Source: Tomocerus qinae
Lineage: Eukaryota > Arthropoda > Collembola > Entomobryomorpha > Tomoceridae
Reading direction: 5' to 3'
Assembly (NCBI GenBank): GCA_020055645.1
Contig: CM034546.1
Coordinates: forward strand, 85,808,001 to 85,872,000
Length of the DNA stretch: 64,000 nt
Below are positions 33,087-45,100 of the stretch, piece after piece; the first letter of the stretch is position 1, and each line of letters begins with the position of its first letter. The notes under the pieces were generated by a model. That model was given only the letters and a program-made list of their open reading frames with translations, was not told the DNA's origin and searched no databases. Made by a program: the position numbers and the translations under genes.

Positions 33087-34644
33087 ACTTACCTACTACT
33101 ATACTACGTTTGAAATACTGAGCAGCCATATGGGGATAAAGGAGTGCGCAGTCAGAGTCACATCACATTCAGTCTCATCTAACGAGGTCGTCGTGTTTTC
33201 CTTCTGTACGTTTGTTTTTGTGATCATAAGCAACTTTTGCAAGCGAGTGCAACTGAAATCGAACAAGAAAACACGACGAACTCTTTCGCCGTCTATCTAA
33301 AGGAGATTCCATATCTCTTATTCTTTCGGGAGGGAAACAAACAATTCCTATGTCTGTCCTGCATTATCTCATTACTGAATTCTTAAGATCTATTTTCAAA
33401 GATGACATTCCAAATCTAATCTATAGAGACAAGATATTCATAATAATACAAATTGAATTAAGTCTTCTTCCTCAAAGATGAAAAATTCTGAGTCGAATGC
33501 CATTTCCTAGGAGCATTGGCAATATGAAAGTTGTATGAAGGATTCGTGCTAGTTACGCTGCTGGCTGTGTGTATTTAGTTTTGTGTTCTCCTTTTATTTG
33601 AGTCCTGGATTGGATAGTTATATGTGTGTGTGGCCTGGCTGGGTGAACAGAGTTGAGTTGAGTGTCCCACTTTCTCCGAACATGAGCAAAACGCTCTTCT
33701 CAGATCGACTTGACTTAGAGAACAACTCTATAGAATTCCATTTTCTCATTTGGTGATCGTGCCGTGTCAGAGCAAAACGCTTCTTTGTCGCTTCTCCAGG
33801 GATACCCCACTTGCAGATTGGCTCAAGTCTTGGTGTTTTCTCAAATGAGTTGAGAGACTGAAGAGTAGACACATCTGCCTCCCCTCTTTCTCCTCCGTCC
33901 CGCCGTCTCAGGCATCACTCTCTCCGTTATTCCAAGCATAAATCTCTTCCAGGCTCGTTTGGACACTTCTGAACTTGAATCTGGCAATGTGGCAATAAAG
34001 ATTTTATTAGGAAAGAGTTTCCCCCTAATCCGATTGTGACATTGACCCCCTTTCTCTGTCCGGATTCTCCCTGCAATCACTCAGCCTCCATCTCCTCCCT
34101 CCCCCTCCCATTTATCATCACCTCACACATCACGAATTCCCAATCAATCATCAATAGTAAATAATACATTTCTCAATTCATCTATTGATTCTACAATATA
34201 GATAGATACTGGGACGCTATTCTCATTCCCTTAGCAAGGGGAAGCAAATATTGAGTTACTACTGGAGTTACTGTTGTCGATATTCTCATCATTGTCGTAG
34301 GTTTAAGTTTGCTACCGTTGTCTAAGGTATAGGAAATTTCCATAGGGCTGCTACAAAACCCGATTCTCATCCCCTGATTTTGCTACAACATAGCAGAAAT
34401 CTGTCAAAAAGTAAGCGCAAACTGAGAGCTACCGCAACTTTGCGATCTCATTGTTGAAGGCACTTGGAGAATGGAGACAATTGTAATTCCTATGATTACT
34501 TTGACAATATCAATTGTAATTTGATAATCTCCGGTCTCGGACTCCGTACGACTGTCAAGTGCTATGCATATTGAAGTACAAGACAACTGTAAATAGGAAA
34601 CTGTAAATTCCATAAATACAGTCACTCTACATATATATCCCTTT
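33087..34644. other. no gene recognised
   Basis: Pyrimidine-rich stretch (33840-34140, CCTCCATCTCCTCCCTCCCC). Minus-strand open frames of about 80 codons at 33618-33872 and 33841-34080 show no known motif. On the minus strand GAAAGGGGGTCAATGTCACA near 34040-34060 could be a polypurine tract and LTR start, but no partner was found. Confidence 0.25.
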
Positions 34645-34849
34645 CAGTGTTTGACTAGCCACCGGCTAGTGGATAAAATGGTAGTGGATAAAATGGTTTT
34701 ATCCAGGCTAAAATGACTTTTGGCCAGTGGACAAAATGAAAACACATGTAAATTTGACTATGGCCATTTTAGCCACTATCCATTTTATCCGGATAAAATG
34801 GCCTCCTGGCTGGCTAAAATGTAAAAAAGCCGGATAAAATAAAACACAG
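34645..34849. mobile_element. hAT-type MITE, 205 bp
   Basis: Nearly identical to the MITE at 6850-7039 except for a 15-bp internal duplication (TAGTGGATAAAATGG). The flanks share CCCTTT on both sides (imperfect target duplication), and the right terminus is CACAG instead of CACTG. Confidence 0.88.
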
Positions 34850-36181
34850 ACCCTTTGCGTATACAAGTTGTCACTAACCATATACGGGATATCCTTTTGC
34901 ATATACAAGTTGTCGCTACCCTCATATACGAAATGATTTATACAAGTTATCCGGATACCCGTTACCTTGGATAACTTATCAAAAACTGCTACAACGTCGC
35001 AAACTTGATAGGGGACTGCTAACTGACATGAGAATATGGATTTATTTTGAAATTGTAAGTAGACTCTTGCGATATCGCATCTTTATCACAAAAGATGAGA
35101 ATACCGTCCCTGATTTATTGCGAATTATAGTACATACATACCTCCATACTACGTCCTGTACATAAGCTTTCCTTAATATTTCCTTCGATTCTAATCAATA
35201 AATAAAGCTAAGCTCCAGCCAGATTGAAAAGTGTAAAACGGGGCTCAGCTCAAAGTTCGTTTTTGTGTGCTATGGTGCACACAGGCAAAAGTAGACGGTT
35301 TAAATAAGAAGTTTCTAGAGTTCGTGACTTGTCATATCCAGAGTGTCTTAACTCTTTTAGTTGGAATTGGGAAGTGATCGAGTTGTTAGTGTATTTCCAG
35401 TTCTACAACTCTTTCTCTACTGATCTCTCCATTCCACTGTGTAGAGACGCGAGTATAGGTGCCTCCTGAGGAATTGTTCTTGGAGTATCTTGTATCTCCT
35501 ACTTAGCCTGGTCTGAGATGAGGAATGAGAGTACATGACAGATGTGTTTTCATGTGTGAAGTTGGCAAGAGTCTGTATGAAATTCACATCTCAAGCTGGG
35601 ATCGTTTGAGGAAAGTAATTGAGAGCAGAACTGGAACTAACTATCCTCTTCAGCCACAATCACACAACTCAGTGTATAGTGTATAGTAACAGTTGACGTT
35701 CAGTTTAAGATATCGCGTGATAAGGAGATGAAACGACAGAGGATCTAATCTGAATCTCTCCTCCACTCAACCTCCGTTCTTGAATAACTGGTCCCTGTTG
35801 ATACCATCGTCTCTCTTCTCATCACACAAACACTCGATTATTATGAATCCAACGAAACTTTTCTTCTGCTGATAAGAGGACACAATAGCTTTGTAGGTGT
35901 TCTCCTTTGTTCGTGCTCAGTCAAGCGCAAACTCCCTTTTGTTATGGTTATCAGCAGAGGATTTCGTTGGATTGATAATCTACGCAGTAAAAGTTATATA
36001 GCCGTCGACCGACCGACCTCCCTGCAATTTCTCTCCCACTCATCCCCACAAACCCGACTTAATCAATACGTAACAAAATACCACAACAACATAGGTTTAC
36101 AATTACAACATAACATCTAGGACAATGGAACAATGAAGCGCCATCACTAATTGGATATCTTGTATTGTGTTGCTAATTGCT
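34850..36181. other. no gene; one 30-bp inverted repeat
   Basis: No coding region recognised. Inverted arms AATCCAACGAAA...CTGCTGATAA lie at about 35845-35875 and 35947-35973, about 70 bp apart, and may be a small foldback element. Confidence 0.4.
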
Positions 36182-36223
36182 CTTTCCTCGACACTCGGCG
36201 AAGCGAGTGCTGGTCGAGGAAAG
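36182..36223. other. 42-nt hairpin beside 20-bp array
   Basis: CTTTCCTCGAC pairs with GTCGAGGAAAG (11 bp), and ACTCG with CGAGT inside, leaving loop GCGAAG and a small bulge. It lies about 45 bp before a tandem array, an arrangement seen in Helentron-associated and other element termini. Confidence 0.75.
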
Positions 36224-36267
36224 ACAAACGTAGTGTAGTACGACAAACGCAGTGTAGTGACTAAAGT

Positions 36268-36562
36268 AGTGGCTACTTTAGTTATTCAGTGGCTACTTTA
36301 GTTATTTAGTGGCTACTTTAGTCATTTAGTGGCTACTTTAGTCATTTAGGGGCTACTTTAATTATTTAGTGGCTACTTTAGTTATTTAGCGGTTACTTTA
36401 GTTATTTAGTGGATACTTTAGTTATGTAGTGGCTACCTTAGTTATTTAGTGGATACTTTAGTTATTTGGTGGCTACTTTAGTTATTTAGTGGATACTTTA
36501 GTTATGTAGTGGCTACCTTAGTTATTTAGTGGATACTTTAGTTATTTAGTGGCTACTTTATT
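36268..36562 (+). repeat. 20-bp tandem repeat, about 15 copies
   Basis: The unit AGTGGCTACTTTAGTTATTT repeats with 20-bp spacing. Variants (GGATAC, TATGTAG, CTACCTT) recur in blocks of 40-80 bp, indicating higher-order duplication. Confidence 0.92.
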
Positions 36563-36636
36563 TATTTTTAGGTTAATTTTGTTATTTTTTTTGGGTATTT
36601 TATTTATTTGATGGTGAATTCATTTTCTTAGAGAAA

Positions 36637-36790
36637 GGCGGGCGGCTCTAGGGGCATTAGATAGAGAAGTCTCCTAGCGCCGCCCGGGCGGCTGTGGAGG
36701 CCCCTAGAGCCGCCCGCCCGCTGGACCAGATCCCCAAATCTGACATGCGGGCGACTCTGGGGGACGGACATGAGTCGCCCGTTGTACAAA
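36637..36790. repeat. GC-rich palindromic island
   Basis: GGCGGGCGGCTCTAGGGGC (36637-36655) is perfectly inverted at 36700-36718. The 44-nt spacer contains the 14-bp palindrome GCCGCCCGGGCGGC. A second dyad CGGGCGACT / AGTCGCCCG follows at about 36746-36782. This is very unlike the AT-rich surroundings. Confidence 0.9.
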
Positions 36791-36799
36791 AATAGTTTG

Positions 36800-38619
36800 G
36801 AGGATTCCACAATACGATAGTTACAAATTAAACCTGGTGCCTACTAAATTATCTTCATAAATCTCATACAATTTTACTGACAAAACAAATTCGAACTACC
36901 AGCTACTTGTCACCGGTACAAAATATTTGACAAATTCCTCTTTTGTGATGAAACAACGCTTTTCATGTTGACGGACTTAAAAATAAAGGAGAAATTTTAT
37001 TATTGAATTAAGCAAGGAAGGGGAAGTCAATTTGCAAGCATTCCGCTTTTCATCTTCTTCGGAATGGAATACGAAGAAGCTAGACTACGAAATAGAAAAC
37101 ATGTGCGAATCGTCGCTTTCATTGATATGGCAAGTCCCTCATTCACTTCTCTTCTATAATCTAATCTAATCACTTACTGATATTTTTCAACATTTGATAC
37201 ATAATTTTGTATTTCCACTAGTGCATGTGTTCTTTATAGCGAACGAACTACAGAAGTGTTGGCTTTATTGCCAAATAATATGCACCTGTAATGGAAGTTC
37301 CCAAACCTGATAATGACACAATTTGTTTGTTGACGTTTTATCAATCAGTTAACTGCATGGAAAGGAAGCAAAAATGACCAAGATGTATCTGTTTGCCATA
37401 AAATCTCAGTATTTAGGTATTTTTGATATCCATTATGAGTTTCAGTAATTTCAACACCGTACCGTACCACCTTTCGACAGTCACTTTCTTCTTGACTCTA
37501 TCCCGAATTACATCTCGACCGTGCTGTCCGCACCGAGAGATATATTATATGGGGACGCACACTTCTTCTCTAGCATAGTTCTACCATAGCCCTTTTAAAG
37601 AATTCATAGTTCTCTAAATTTCTCTATTCGCGGCTGAGTAAAACTGCAGTAACTGGTTGTAAAACTGCAGTGCCAGGTTGTAAAACGTCACTACCCAAGG
37701 TTGTAAAACTTTAGATGTGAAAATTCCCAATACCGTATACGACCCACAGTGACAGATTTTGATTCTAAAAGTGGATTTAAGGGTGTCTGGAAATACATGT
37801 TAATTGCACGTTGTACCACGGTGTAATGATTCCAGATGAGTTAAATAGAGAAAAAAATTAGAATTAAAATGGCGCTGGTCATTTTTGCTACTAATTGCTA
37901 CTCTAGGAGCTATTAAATTTCAAAGTTCCAAAAAATGAGAATTCACTGGCCTTCTCCAATGTATTATTCTGGCAAGGATATCTAGCTGCTGCTGCTGCGA
38001 CAGAGGTGGTGAATTCATTCAAGCAAAATCTGTCACTGTGCGACCCATCCTCGCCATGTTAACTATTAAAAATGTTGATTTTGTCAATGAACGGAATATA
38101 GACCGTGTACCGAAACATTCCGGGCAGAGGCGAAGTGAGACATTTCTGCCGTGTACAGGCAGAATGTAACTTCTATAGAGCGCACCTTCGTGAAATTTAA
38201 AATAGCGGACCCTACTTACATTATCTCAAATATTGAGATATATAAAAATGTTAGTTGTACCTTCGTGTAGATTACCAATTAATTTTTTTTTGAAAATTGT
38301 ACTCCATTTTCTCAAAAACAGCTGAAATTATATTTCAACTAAATCAATATAGAATCTACACGCACAATTTATCCCCAACCAAAGTACTTTGGCTGGATAG
38401 TGCATAAAAAATGCTCCATTTTACTAATTGGAACCATAGGGGATAAATTGTGCATTCAAAAGTTATAAGCATTTTAAAAAGTCTCGAAATAGAGGAAATT
38501 CGTAAAATTGCAAAAATACCAAAGTAATTTAATGAAAGGACAAAATACAGTCATTAATTACAAAATAATTTAAAGGTCAAGACCCAAATAAATTAATGAT
38601 CAACTAAAAAGGCAATATT
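36800..38619. other. no gene; small repeats
   Basis: No coding region recognised. A GGTTGTAAAACNNCAGTNCC-type unit of about 28 bp repeats three times at 37636-37712. GCACAATTTATCCCC at 38362-38376 is exactly inverted at 38439-38453, and between them lies the 14-bp palindrome CCAAAGTACTTTGG. Confidence 0.45.
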
Positions 38620-39465
38620 TGGTATTCTGAGGTTTTTGAATACGCTGATTTCGAAAAATTAAACGCTACTACGAAAATTTGAAAAAGGCATCCCCACCCA
38701 CTCAGTTTTTATCATCACATTTGTTTAAAATTTTAGATTTTGGAATTTTCAAACATGCTGATTTCGAATATAATAAGCATTTATTTGTCAATTCAAAATT
38801 TCGGGTGGGCGGGGTGCCCCACCCATTTAACTAAGTACAGTCAAATTATTATTATAAATTACATTTTGAGGTTGCCAGATAATATCGCTAATTTTGAAAA
38901 TAATAATCGTTACTGTAAAAATCAGAAAAGTGGGAGGGGCAGCCCCACCCACTCAGTTTTTATCATCACATTTGTTTAAAATTTAAAATTTTGGAATTTT
39001 CAAACATGCTGATTTCGATTATAATAAGCGTTTATTTGTCAATTCAAAATTTCGAGTGGGCGGGGTGCCCCACCCATTTAACTAAGTACAGTCAAATTAT
39101 TATTACAAATTACATTTTGAGATTGTCAGATACGCTAATTTCGAAAATAATATTCGTTACTGTAGAAATCAGAAAAGTGGGAGGGGCAGCCCCGCCCACT
39201 CAGTTTTGGTAGTCATATTTGTCTAAATTTTATGTTTTAAGGGATTTAAAATGTGCTCGTTTTGAATGCAACAATAATTTATTTGTAAATTCAAACTTCG
39301 AGGTGGGTGGGGTGGCCCCACCCATTTTATGAAGTGCGTCGAATTATAATTACACAATACATTTTAAAGTTTTCCATGGCGCTAATTTCAAAAAAAAACT
39401 CATTAGTTTAAAAATCATAAAAATGGGAGGGTCCGCCCCGCCCACTCAGATTTTGTAAGTAGTAA
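38620..39465 (+). repeat. 251-bp tandem satellite, about 3.3 copies
   Basis: A partial copy precedes units starting near 38740, 38991 and 39241. Shared features are AACATGCTGATTTCGAATAT, TTATTTGTCAATTCAAA, GGGTGGGCGGGGTGCCCC and GGGAGGGGCAGCCCCACCCA. The first two full units are nearly identical and the third is diverged. Open frames of about 75 codons across it are by-products. Confidence 0.92.
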
Positions 39466-39807
39466 TGATGCTGTTTCAAATGTGGTGGGGTCATACTGTC
39501 TTGGGGCAGATGATCTTATTACCTAAAACGCCATGACCAGCATAAGTACCCATAACTTAACTGACCTCGGGTTATAGTTAAACGGCGTGGTGAAGATGGC
39601 GCACGAAGTACTAGATCGTTAATGCTACCTTCTACTGCTGAAATGCAGTGCCCGGATTGTTTCGGTACTTTACCTATAGTCTATAATGCTGACTATAGTG
39701 TAACTGAAAAAGTCGAGGTCAGCTCTCCCTCGTAAGGTGCCTATGTGTTAGTGGATTTAGGGCAGGGGTTTTTGAGCATTCTGATTGCAAACATAAACAC
39801 CAATTAC

Positions 39808-39845
39808 CAGGGTTGTGAGTCGGGTTTTTTATGGGTTTTTTATTA
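39808..39845 (+). mobile_element. hAT left terminus
   Basis: CAGGGTTGTGAGTCGGG followed by TTTTTTATGGG matches the left end of the 768-bp element at 15030 at all but one of about 28 positions. It starts the BED-type hAT relic whose coding remnants follow. The matching right terminus was not found. Confidence 0.7.
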
Positions 39846-39978
39846 ATTCCTTAATATAAATCTTTTTAGGGACGGCCTGCTTCTGCCTTATTGAAACTTT
39901 AAAGTCGTTGTATTATTTTTGTTTTTTATAATTTTAACTTTGAATGACAATGACACTACTACCATAATTTTTAATAAA

Positions 39979-40053
39979 ATGGAAATTGGCTTCAATCACT
40001 TCAACAGTAAAAGACCCTACACAACCTATGAAATAGAAGAAATTTTGAAAGGT
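39979..40053 (+). pseudogene. possible first exon of hAT relic
   Basis: An ATG at about 39979 opens a 25-codon frame (MEIGFNHFNSKRPYTTYEIE) that runs into a plausible donor, AAAG|GTATAA. It could be an upstream exon of the BED-finger gene or chance. No acceptor was pinned down. Confidence 0.25.
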
Positions 40054-40808
40054 ATAACCATATATTTGCATGTATCAATTTTTTTTATTTAATTCATTGC
40101 TTTTATAAACCAAAAATAGCTTTCTTAAAAATAACAATATAATTACATAATATGTTTATTTATTTCATAGTTTGTTTATTCATCTATTTCTGTTTGTCAT
40201 AATTTTATGAAAAATGATCAGTTGAAAATGTAAATGTCTAGAGTCGACACGCAAGAAAGTGTGGCTCTCGAAAAGTGTTAATAAATTCATGAAAGTTAAT
40301 GTTTAATGTCTGCGACAACCAGAAGTACTGATTTTTAGCAGTTGTATATACTATTCGATATTTTATTAATTAGACGAATCCAATGGTCGTCAACATTTAA
40401 CATTTTCTCCATCAAATACTTCTAAAGAAAACTAGCTATGGTTTCTACTAAGACGAGAGAGGCGAGTTGAGACGAGCACAAGTGGTGGAAAAAAAATTCA
40501 ACTACCACCGCACGACGAACTTTAGTGTAGGACGTCACTTTTATTCCGCCACGTAATGTGTAACGTACACTCCATACTCTTCAAGGGCGGCCTTTGCCGC
40601 ACCCGGAAATTGGTGGTGTTTTGGGAGAGAATTCGTACCCTGTGTATTAATCAGGCTTAAGTTTTTCCCTACTCAATTACGCAGGGTATTTCTCTCTCCG
40701 AGATTGAGTAAAACGCTAAACGTATTCCAACCAGCGTATTTTCTAAATACTGCGACAGGTTCGGAATTCGTTTAGGCGGGTAAACTAAAAGATAACCAGA
40801 GTGAAAAT

Positions 40809-41384
40809 ATGGAACCATTGAATTGTCCTTGCGTCACGACTTGTGACAGTGATGACAATGTCACTTTATCATCCGACGAAGATATTGAAGTTATCGACAG
40901 CCAAAAAAGACATTTGGGCAGTAGTAAAGAAAGACCAGGTCGCCATTAAGATGTCGTATGGAATTGCTTTGTAAAAACCGTGCTAAATGGAAAGAAGGAA
41001 GCCAAGTGTAAAACCTGTCATTTGATATTTAAATGGCCAAAAGTGGAAAGATTGCGAAACCATATTAAATGTTGCAATAAATATGATAAAGCAAGAAATT
41101 GTAAGAAGGTCAAAACAGGTCCACAACCAGCCATACTAAATTGGGATTTGAAATCACTTGCCGAAAGAAATGAAGAGCATCATAAGAAAATTGACAAACA
41201 GATAGCAAAATTTATATTCAGTTCTAATATTGCCTTCCGCACAATGGAGAATTCCGAATTTGCTAAGCTAATTTCTCTTCTACGGCCTCACTATAAACTG
41301 CCAACAAAAGAAGTTTTATCAACGACAATATTGAATGAACTTTACCAAGAAATAACCGAGAGTAAAATTACTGAAACTGAATGA
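40809..41384 (+). pseudogene. BED-finger hAT transposase, N-terminal part
   Basis: The plus frame begins MEPLNCPCVTTCDSDDNVTL with an acidic stretch. It meets one in-frame stop (about 40948) and continues VWNCFVKTV, then CKTCHLIFKW...LRNHIKCCNK, a BED-type C2HC zinc finger. After this come FIFSSNIAFRTMENSEFAKL and LLRPHYKLPTKEVLSTTILN, which match the opening of the DUF659-type hAT transposase core. The frame stops at 41384, before the catalytic region. Normally such proteins exceed 500 residues, so more than half is missing. The upstream CAGGGTTGTG terminus fits an hAT element. Later core motifs of the same type occur at 53.5 kb, either from another copy or from this one separated by insertions. 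Confidence 0.8.
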
Positions 41385-41754
41385 AGGTTGTGTGTTAGTG
41401 GGAGAGTACAACATATACTATTGATGAGTACTAGAAATGAAATAAGTAACCCCTTAATGGGGGCGGTAGATCATGAGTTTGCATATTATACATTAAAAAG
41501 TATGAAAATTAACAGATTAAAATGTTTAAAACATTGCTTGATGCATGACTACAATACCCTACGGACGGGGAACCAAATACAATACTTATCGAATCAACAT
41601 AATAATAGTGAACCAAATTCAACATCATTTAACTAATCAGCGAAATTAAAGTAAATGTTTAAAGTCCTTTCATCAGCCCCTGATTTTTATTACAACATTG
41701 ATATTATATGGACATAATATGTAATTTTAAATCCCTCAGTCAATTTACAGCACT
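41385..41754. other. relic DNA after hAT frame
   Basis: The phrase GTTAGTGGGAGAGTA...ACTATTGATGA (41393-41428) recurs inverted near 61465-61500, marking a dispersed repeat. No coding sequence recognised. Confidence 0.4.
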
Positions 41755-42090
41755 CCGTCATTTTAATTACCTCATCATTGTAAATAGACAGCATTTTAAA
41801 TAATCCCGTCGTTTTAAATCCCACCGTCATTTTAAATAACCCAGTGATTTTCAATAACCCAGTGATTTTCAATAACCCCGTCATTTTCAAGAAAGCCGTC
41901 ATTTTCAATAAACCCGTCATATTCAATAAACCCGTCATTTTCAATAAACCCGTCATTTTCAATAAACCGGTCATTTTCAATAAACCCATCATTTTCCAAT
42001 AACCCCGTCATTTTCAATAAACCCGTCATTTTATATAACCCCGTCATTTTATATAACCCCGTCATTTTCAATAACGCTATCACTTTCAAA
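41755..42090 (+). repeat. 18-bp degenerate array flanking the satellite
   Basis: About 18 copies of CCCGTCATTTTCAATAAA-like units with many substitutions. The unit shares CCCCGTCATT with the 18-bp form in the main satellite, so this is probably an older, unhomogenised edge of the same repeat. Confidence 0.85.
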
Positions 42091-42104
42091 TTTTTCATAT
42101 TTTC

Positions 42105-42152
42105 TCTGATAATTTGTCCCCCCCACCAAAGTTTTTTCTGGTTGCAGCCCTG
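42105..42152. mobile_element. hAT-like right terminus
   Basis: TTTGTCCCCCCCACCAAAG then TTTTTTCTGGTTGCAGCCCTG. Inverted, it reads CAGGGCTGCAACCAG, a typical hAT terminus. The satellite begins at the next base. No left partner or target duplication was found. Confidence 0.45.
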
Positions 42153-45100
42153 GTAAATGACCCCGTCATTTTAAATAGACGTCATTGTAAATGACCTCAC
42201 ATTTTAAATAGACGTCATTGTAAATGACCTCACATTTTAAATAGACGTCATTGTAAATGACCCCGTCATTGTAAATGACCCCGTCATTTTAAATAGACGT
42301 CATTGTAAATGACCTCACATTTTAAATAGACGTCATTGTAAATGACCTCACATTTTAAATAGACGTCATTGTAAATGACCTCACATTTTAAATAGACGTC
42401 ATTGTAAATGACCTCACATTTTAAATAGACGTCATTGTAAATGACCTCACATTTTAAATAGACGTCATTGTAAATGACCCCGTCATTGTAAATGACCCCG
42501 TCATTGTAAATGACCCCGTCATTGTAAATGACCCCGTCATTGTAAATGACCCCGTCATTGTAAATGACCCCGTCATTTTAAATAGACGTCATTGTAAATG
42601 ACCTCACATTTTAAATAGACGTCATTGTAAATGACCTCACATTTTAAATAGACGTCATTGTAAATGACCTCACATTTTAAATAGACGTCATTGTAAATGA
42701 CCTCACATTTTAAATAGACGTCATTGTAAATGACCTCACATTTTAAATAGACGTCATTGTAAATGACCTCACATTTTAAATAGACGTCATTGTAAATGAC
42801 CTCACATTTTAAATAGACGTCATTGTAAATGACCCCGTCATTGTAAATGACCCCGTCATTTTAAATAGACGTCATTGTAAATGGCCTCACATTTTAAATA
42901 GACGTCATTGTAAATGACCTCACATTTTAAATAGACGTCATTGTAAATGACCTCACATTTTAAATAGACGTCATTGTAAATGACCTCACATTTTAATTTT
43001 AAATAGACGTCATTGTAAATGACCTCACATTTTAATTTTAAATAGACGTCATTGTAAATGACCTCACATTTTAATTTTAAATAGACGTCATTGTAAATGA
43101 CCTCACATTTTAAATAGACGTCATTGTAAATGACCTCACATTTTAAATAGACGTCATTGTAAATGACCTCACATTTTAAATAGACGTCATTGTAAATGAC
43201 CTCACATTTTAAATAGACGTCATTGTAAATGACCTCACATTTTAAATAGACGTCATTGTAAATGACCTCACATTTTAAATAGACGTCATTGTAAATGACC
43301 TCACATTTTAAATAGACGTCATTGTAAATGACCCCGTCATTGTAAATGACCCCGTCATTGTAAATGACCCCGTCATTGTAAATGACCCCGTCATTTTAAA
43401 TAGACGTCATTGTAAATGGCCTCACATTTTAATTTTAAATAGACGTCATTGTAAATGGCCTCACATTTTAATTTTAAATAGACGTCATTGTAAATGACCT
43501 CACATTTTAATTTTAAATAGACGTCATTGTAAATGACCTCACATTTTAATTTTAAATAGACGTCATTGTAAATGACCTCACATTTTAAATAGACGTCATT
43601 GTAAATGACCTCACATTTTAAATAGACGTCATTGTAAATGACCTCACATTTTAAATAGACGTCATCGTAAATGACCTCACATTTTAAATAGACGTCATTG
43701 TAAATGACGTCACATTTTAAATAGACGTCATTGTAAATGACCCCGTCATTTTAAATAGACGTCATTGTAAATGGCCTCACATTTTAATTTTAAATAGACG
43801 TCATTGTAAATGGCCTCACATTTTAATTTTAAATAGACGTCATTGTAAATGACCTCACATTTTAATTTTAAATAGACGTCATTGTAAATGACCTCACATT
43901 TTAATTTTAAATAGACGTCATTGTAAATGACCTCACATTTTAATTTTAAATAGACGTCATTGTAAATGGCCTCACATTTTAATTTTAAATAGACGTCATT
44001 GTAAATGACCTCACATTTTAATTTTAAATAGACGTCATTGTAAATGACCTCACATTTTAATTTTAAATAGACGTCATTGTAAATGACCTCACATTTTAAA
44101 TAGACGTCATTGTAAATGACCTCACATTTTAAATAGACGTCATTGTAAATGACCTCACATTTTAAATAGACGTCATTGTAAATGACCTCACATTTTAAAT
44201 AGACGTCATTGTAAATGACGTCACATTTTAAATAGACGTCATTGTAAATGACCCCGTCATTTTAAATAGACGTCATTGTAAATGGCCTCACATTTTAATT
44301 TTAAATAGACGTCATTGTAAATGGCCTCACATTTTAATTTTAAATAGACGTCATTGTAAATGACCTCACATTTTAATTTTAAATAGACGTCATTGTAAAT
44401 GACCTCACATTTTAATTTTAAATAGACGTCATTGTAAATGACCTCACATTTTAATTTTAAATAGACGTCATTGTAAATGACCTCACATTTTAAATAGACG
44501 TCATTGTAAATGACCCCGTCATTGTAAATGACCCCGTCATTTTAAATAGACGTCATTGTAAATGACCTCACATTTTAAATAGACGTCATTGTAAATGACC
44601 TCACATTTTAAATAGACGTCATTGTAAATGACCTCACATTTTAAATAGACGTCATTGTAAATGACCTCACATTTTAAATAGACGTCATTGTAAATGACCC
44701 CGTCATTGTAAATGACCCCGTCATTGTAAATGACCCCGTCATTTTAAATAGACGTCATTGTAAATGACCTCACATTTTAAATAGACGTCATTGTAAATGA
44801 CCTCACATTTTAAATAGACGTCATTGTAAATGACCCCGTCATTTTAAATAGACGTCATTGTAAATGACCTCACATTTTAAATAGACGTCATTGTAAATGA
44901 CCTCACATTTTAAATAGACGTCATTGTAAATGACCTCACATTTTAAATAGACGTCATTGTAAATGACCTCACATTTTAAATAGACGTCATTGTAAATGAC
45001 CCCGTCATTGTAAATGACCCCGTCATTGTAAATGACCCCGTCATTTTAAATAGACGTCATTGTAAATGGCCTCACATTTTAAATAGACGTCATTGTAAAT

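Noticed and set aside
33618-34080. LTR retrotransposon start at a GAAAGGGGGTCAATGTCACA polypurine-like tract
   Set aside because: No second LTR, primer-binding site or pol sequence found; the open frames show no motif.
36628-36810. 60-aa open frame in the GC-rich island
   Set aside because: It results from the palindromic GC-rich repeats; no protein family features.
38740-39212. Two near-identical open frames of 79 and 73 codons
   Set aside because: They are the same frame in successive 251-bp satellite units.
41690-42098. Open frames of MTGLLK repeats
   Set aside because: They are translations of the 18-bp degenerate array, with no start context or other coding sign.
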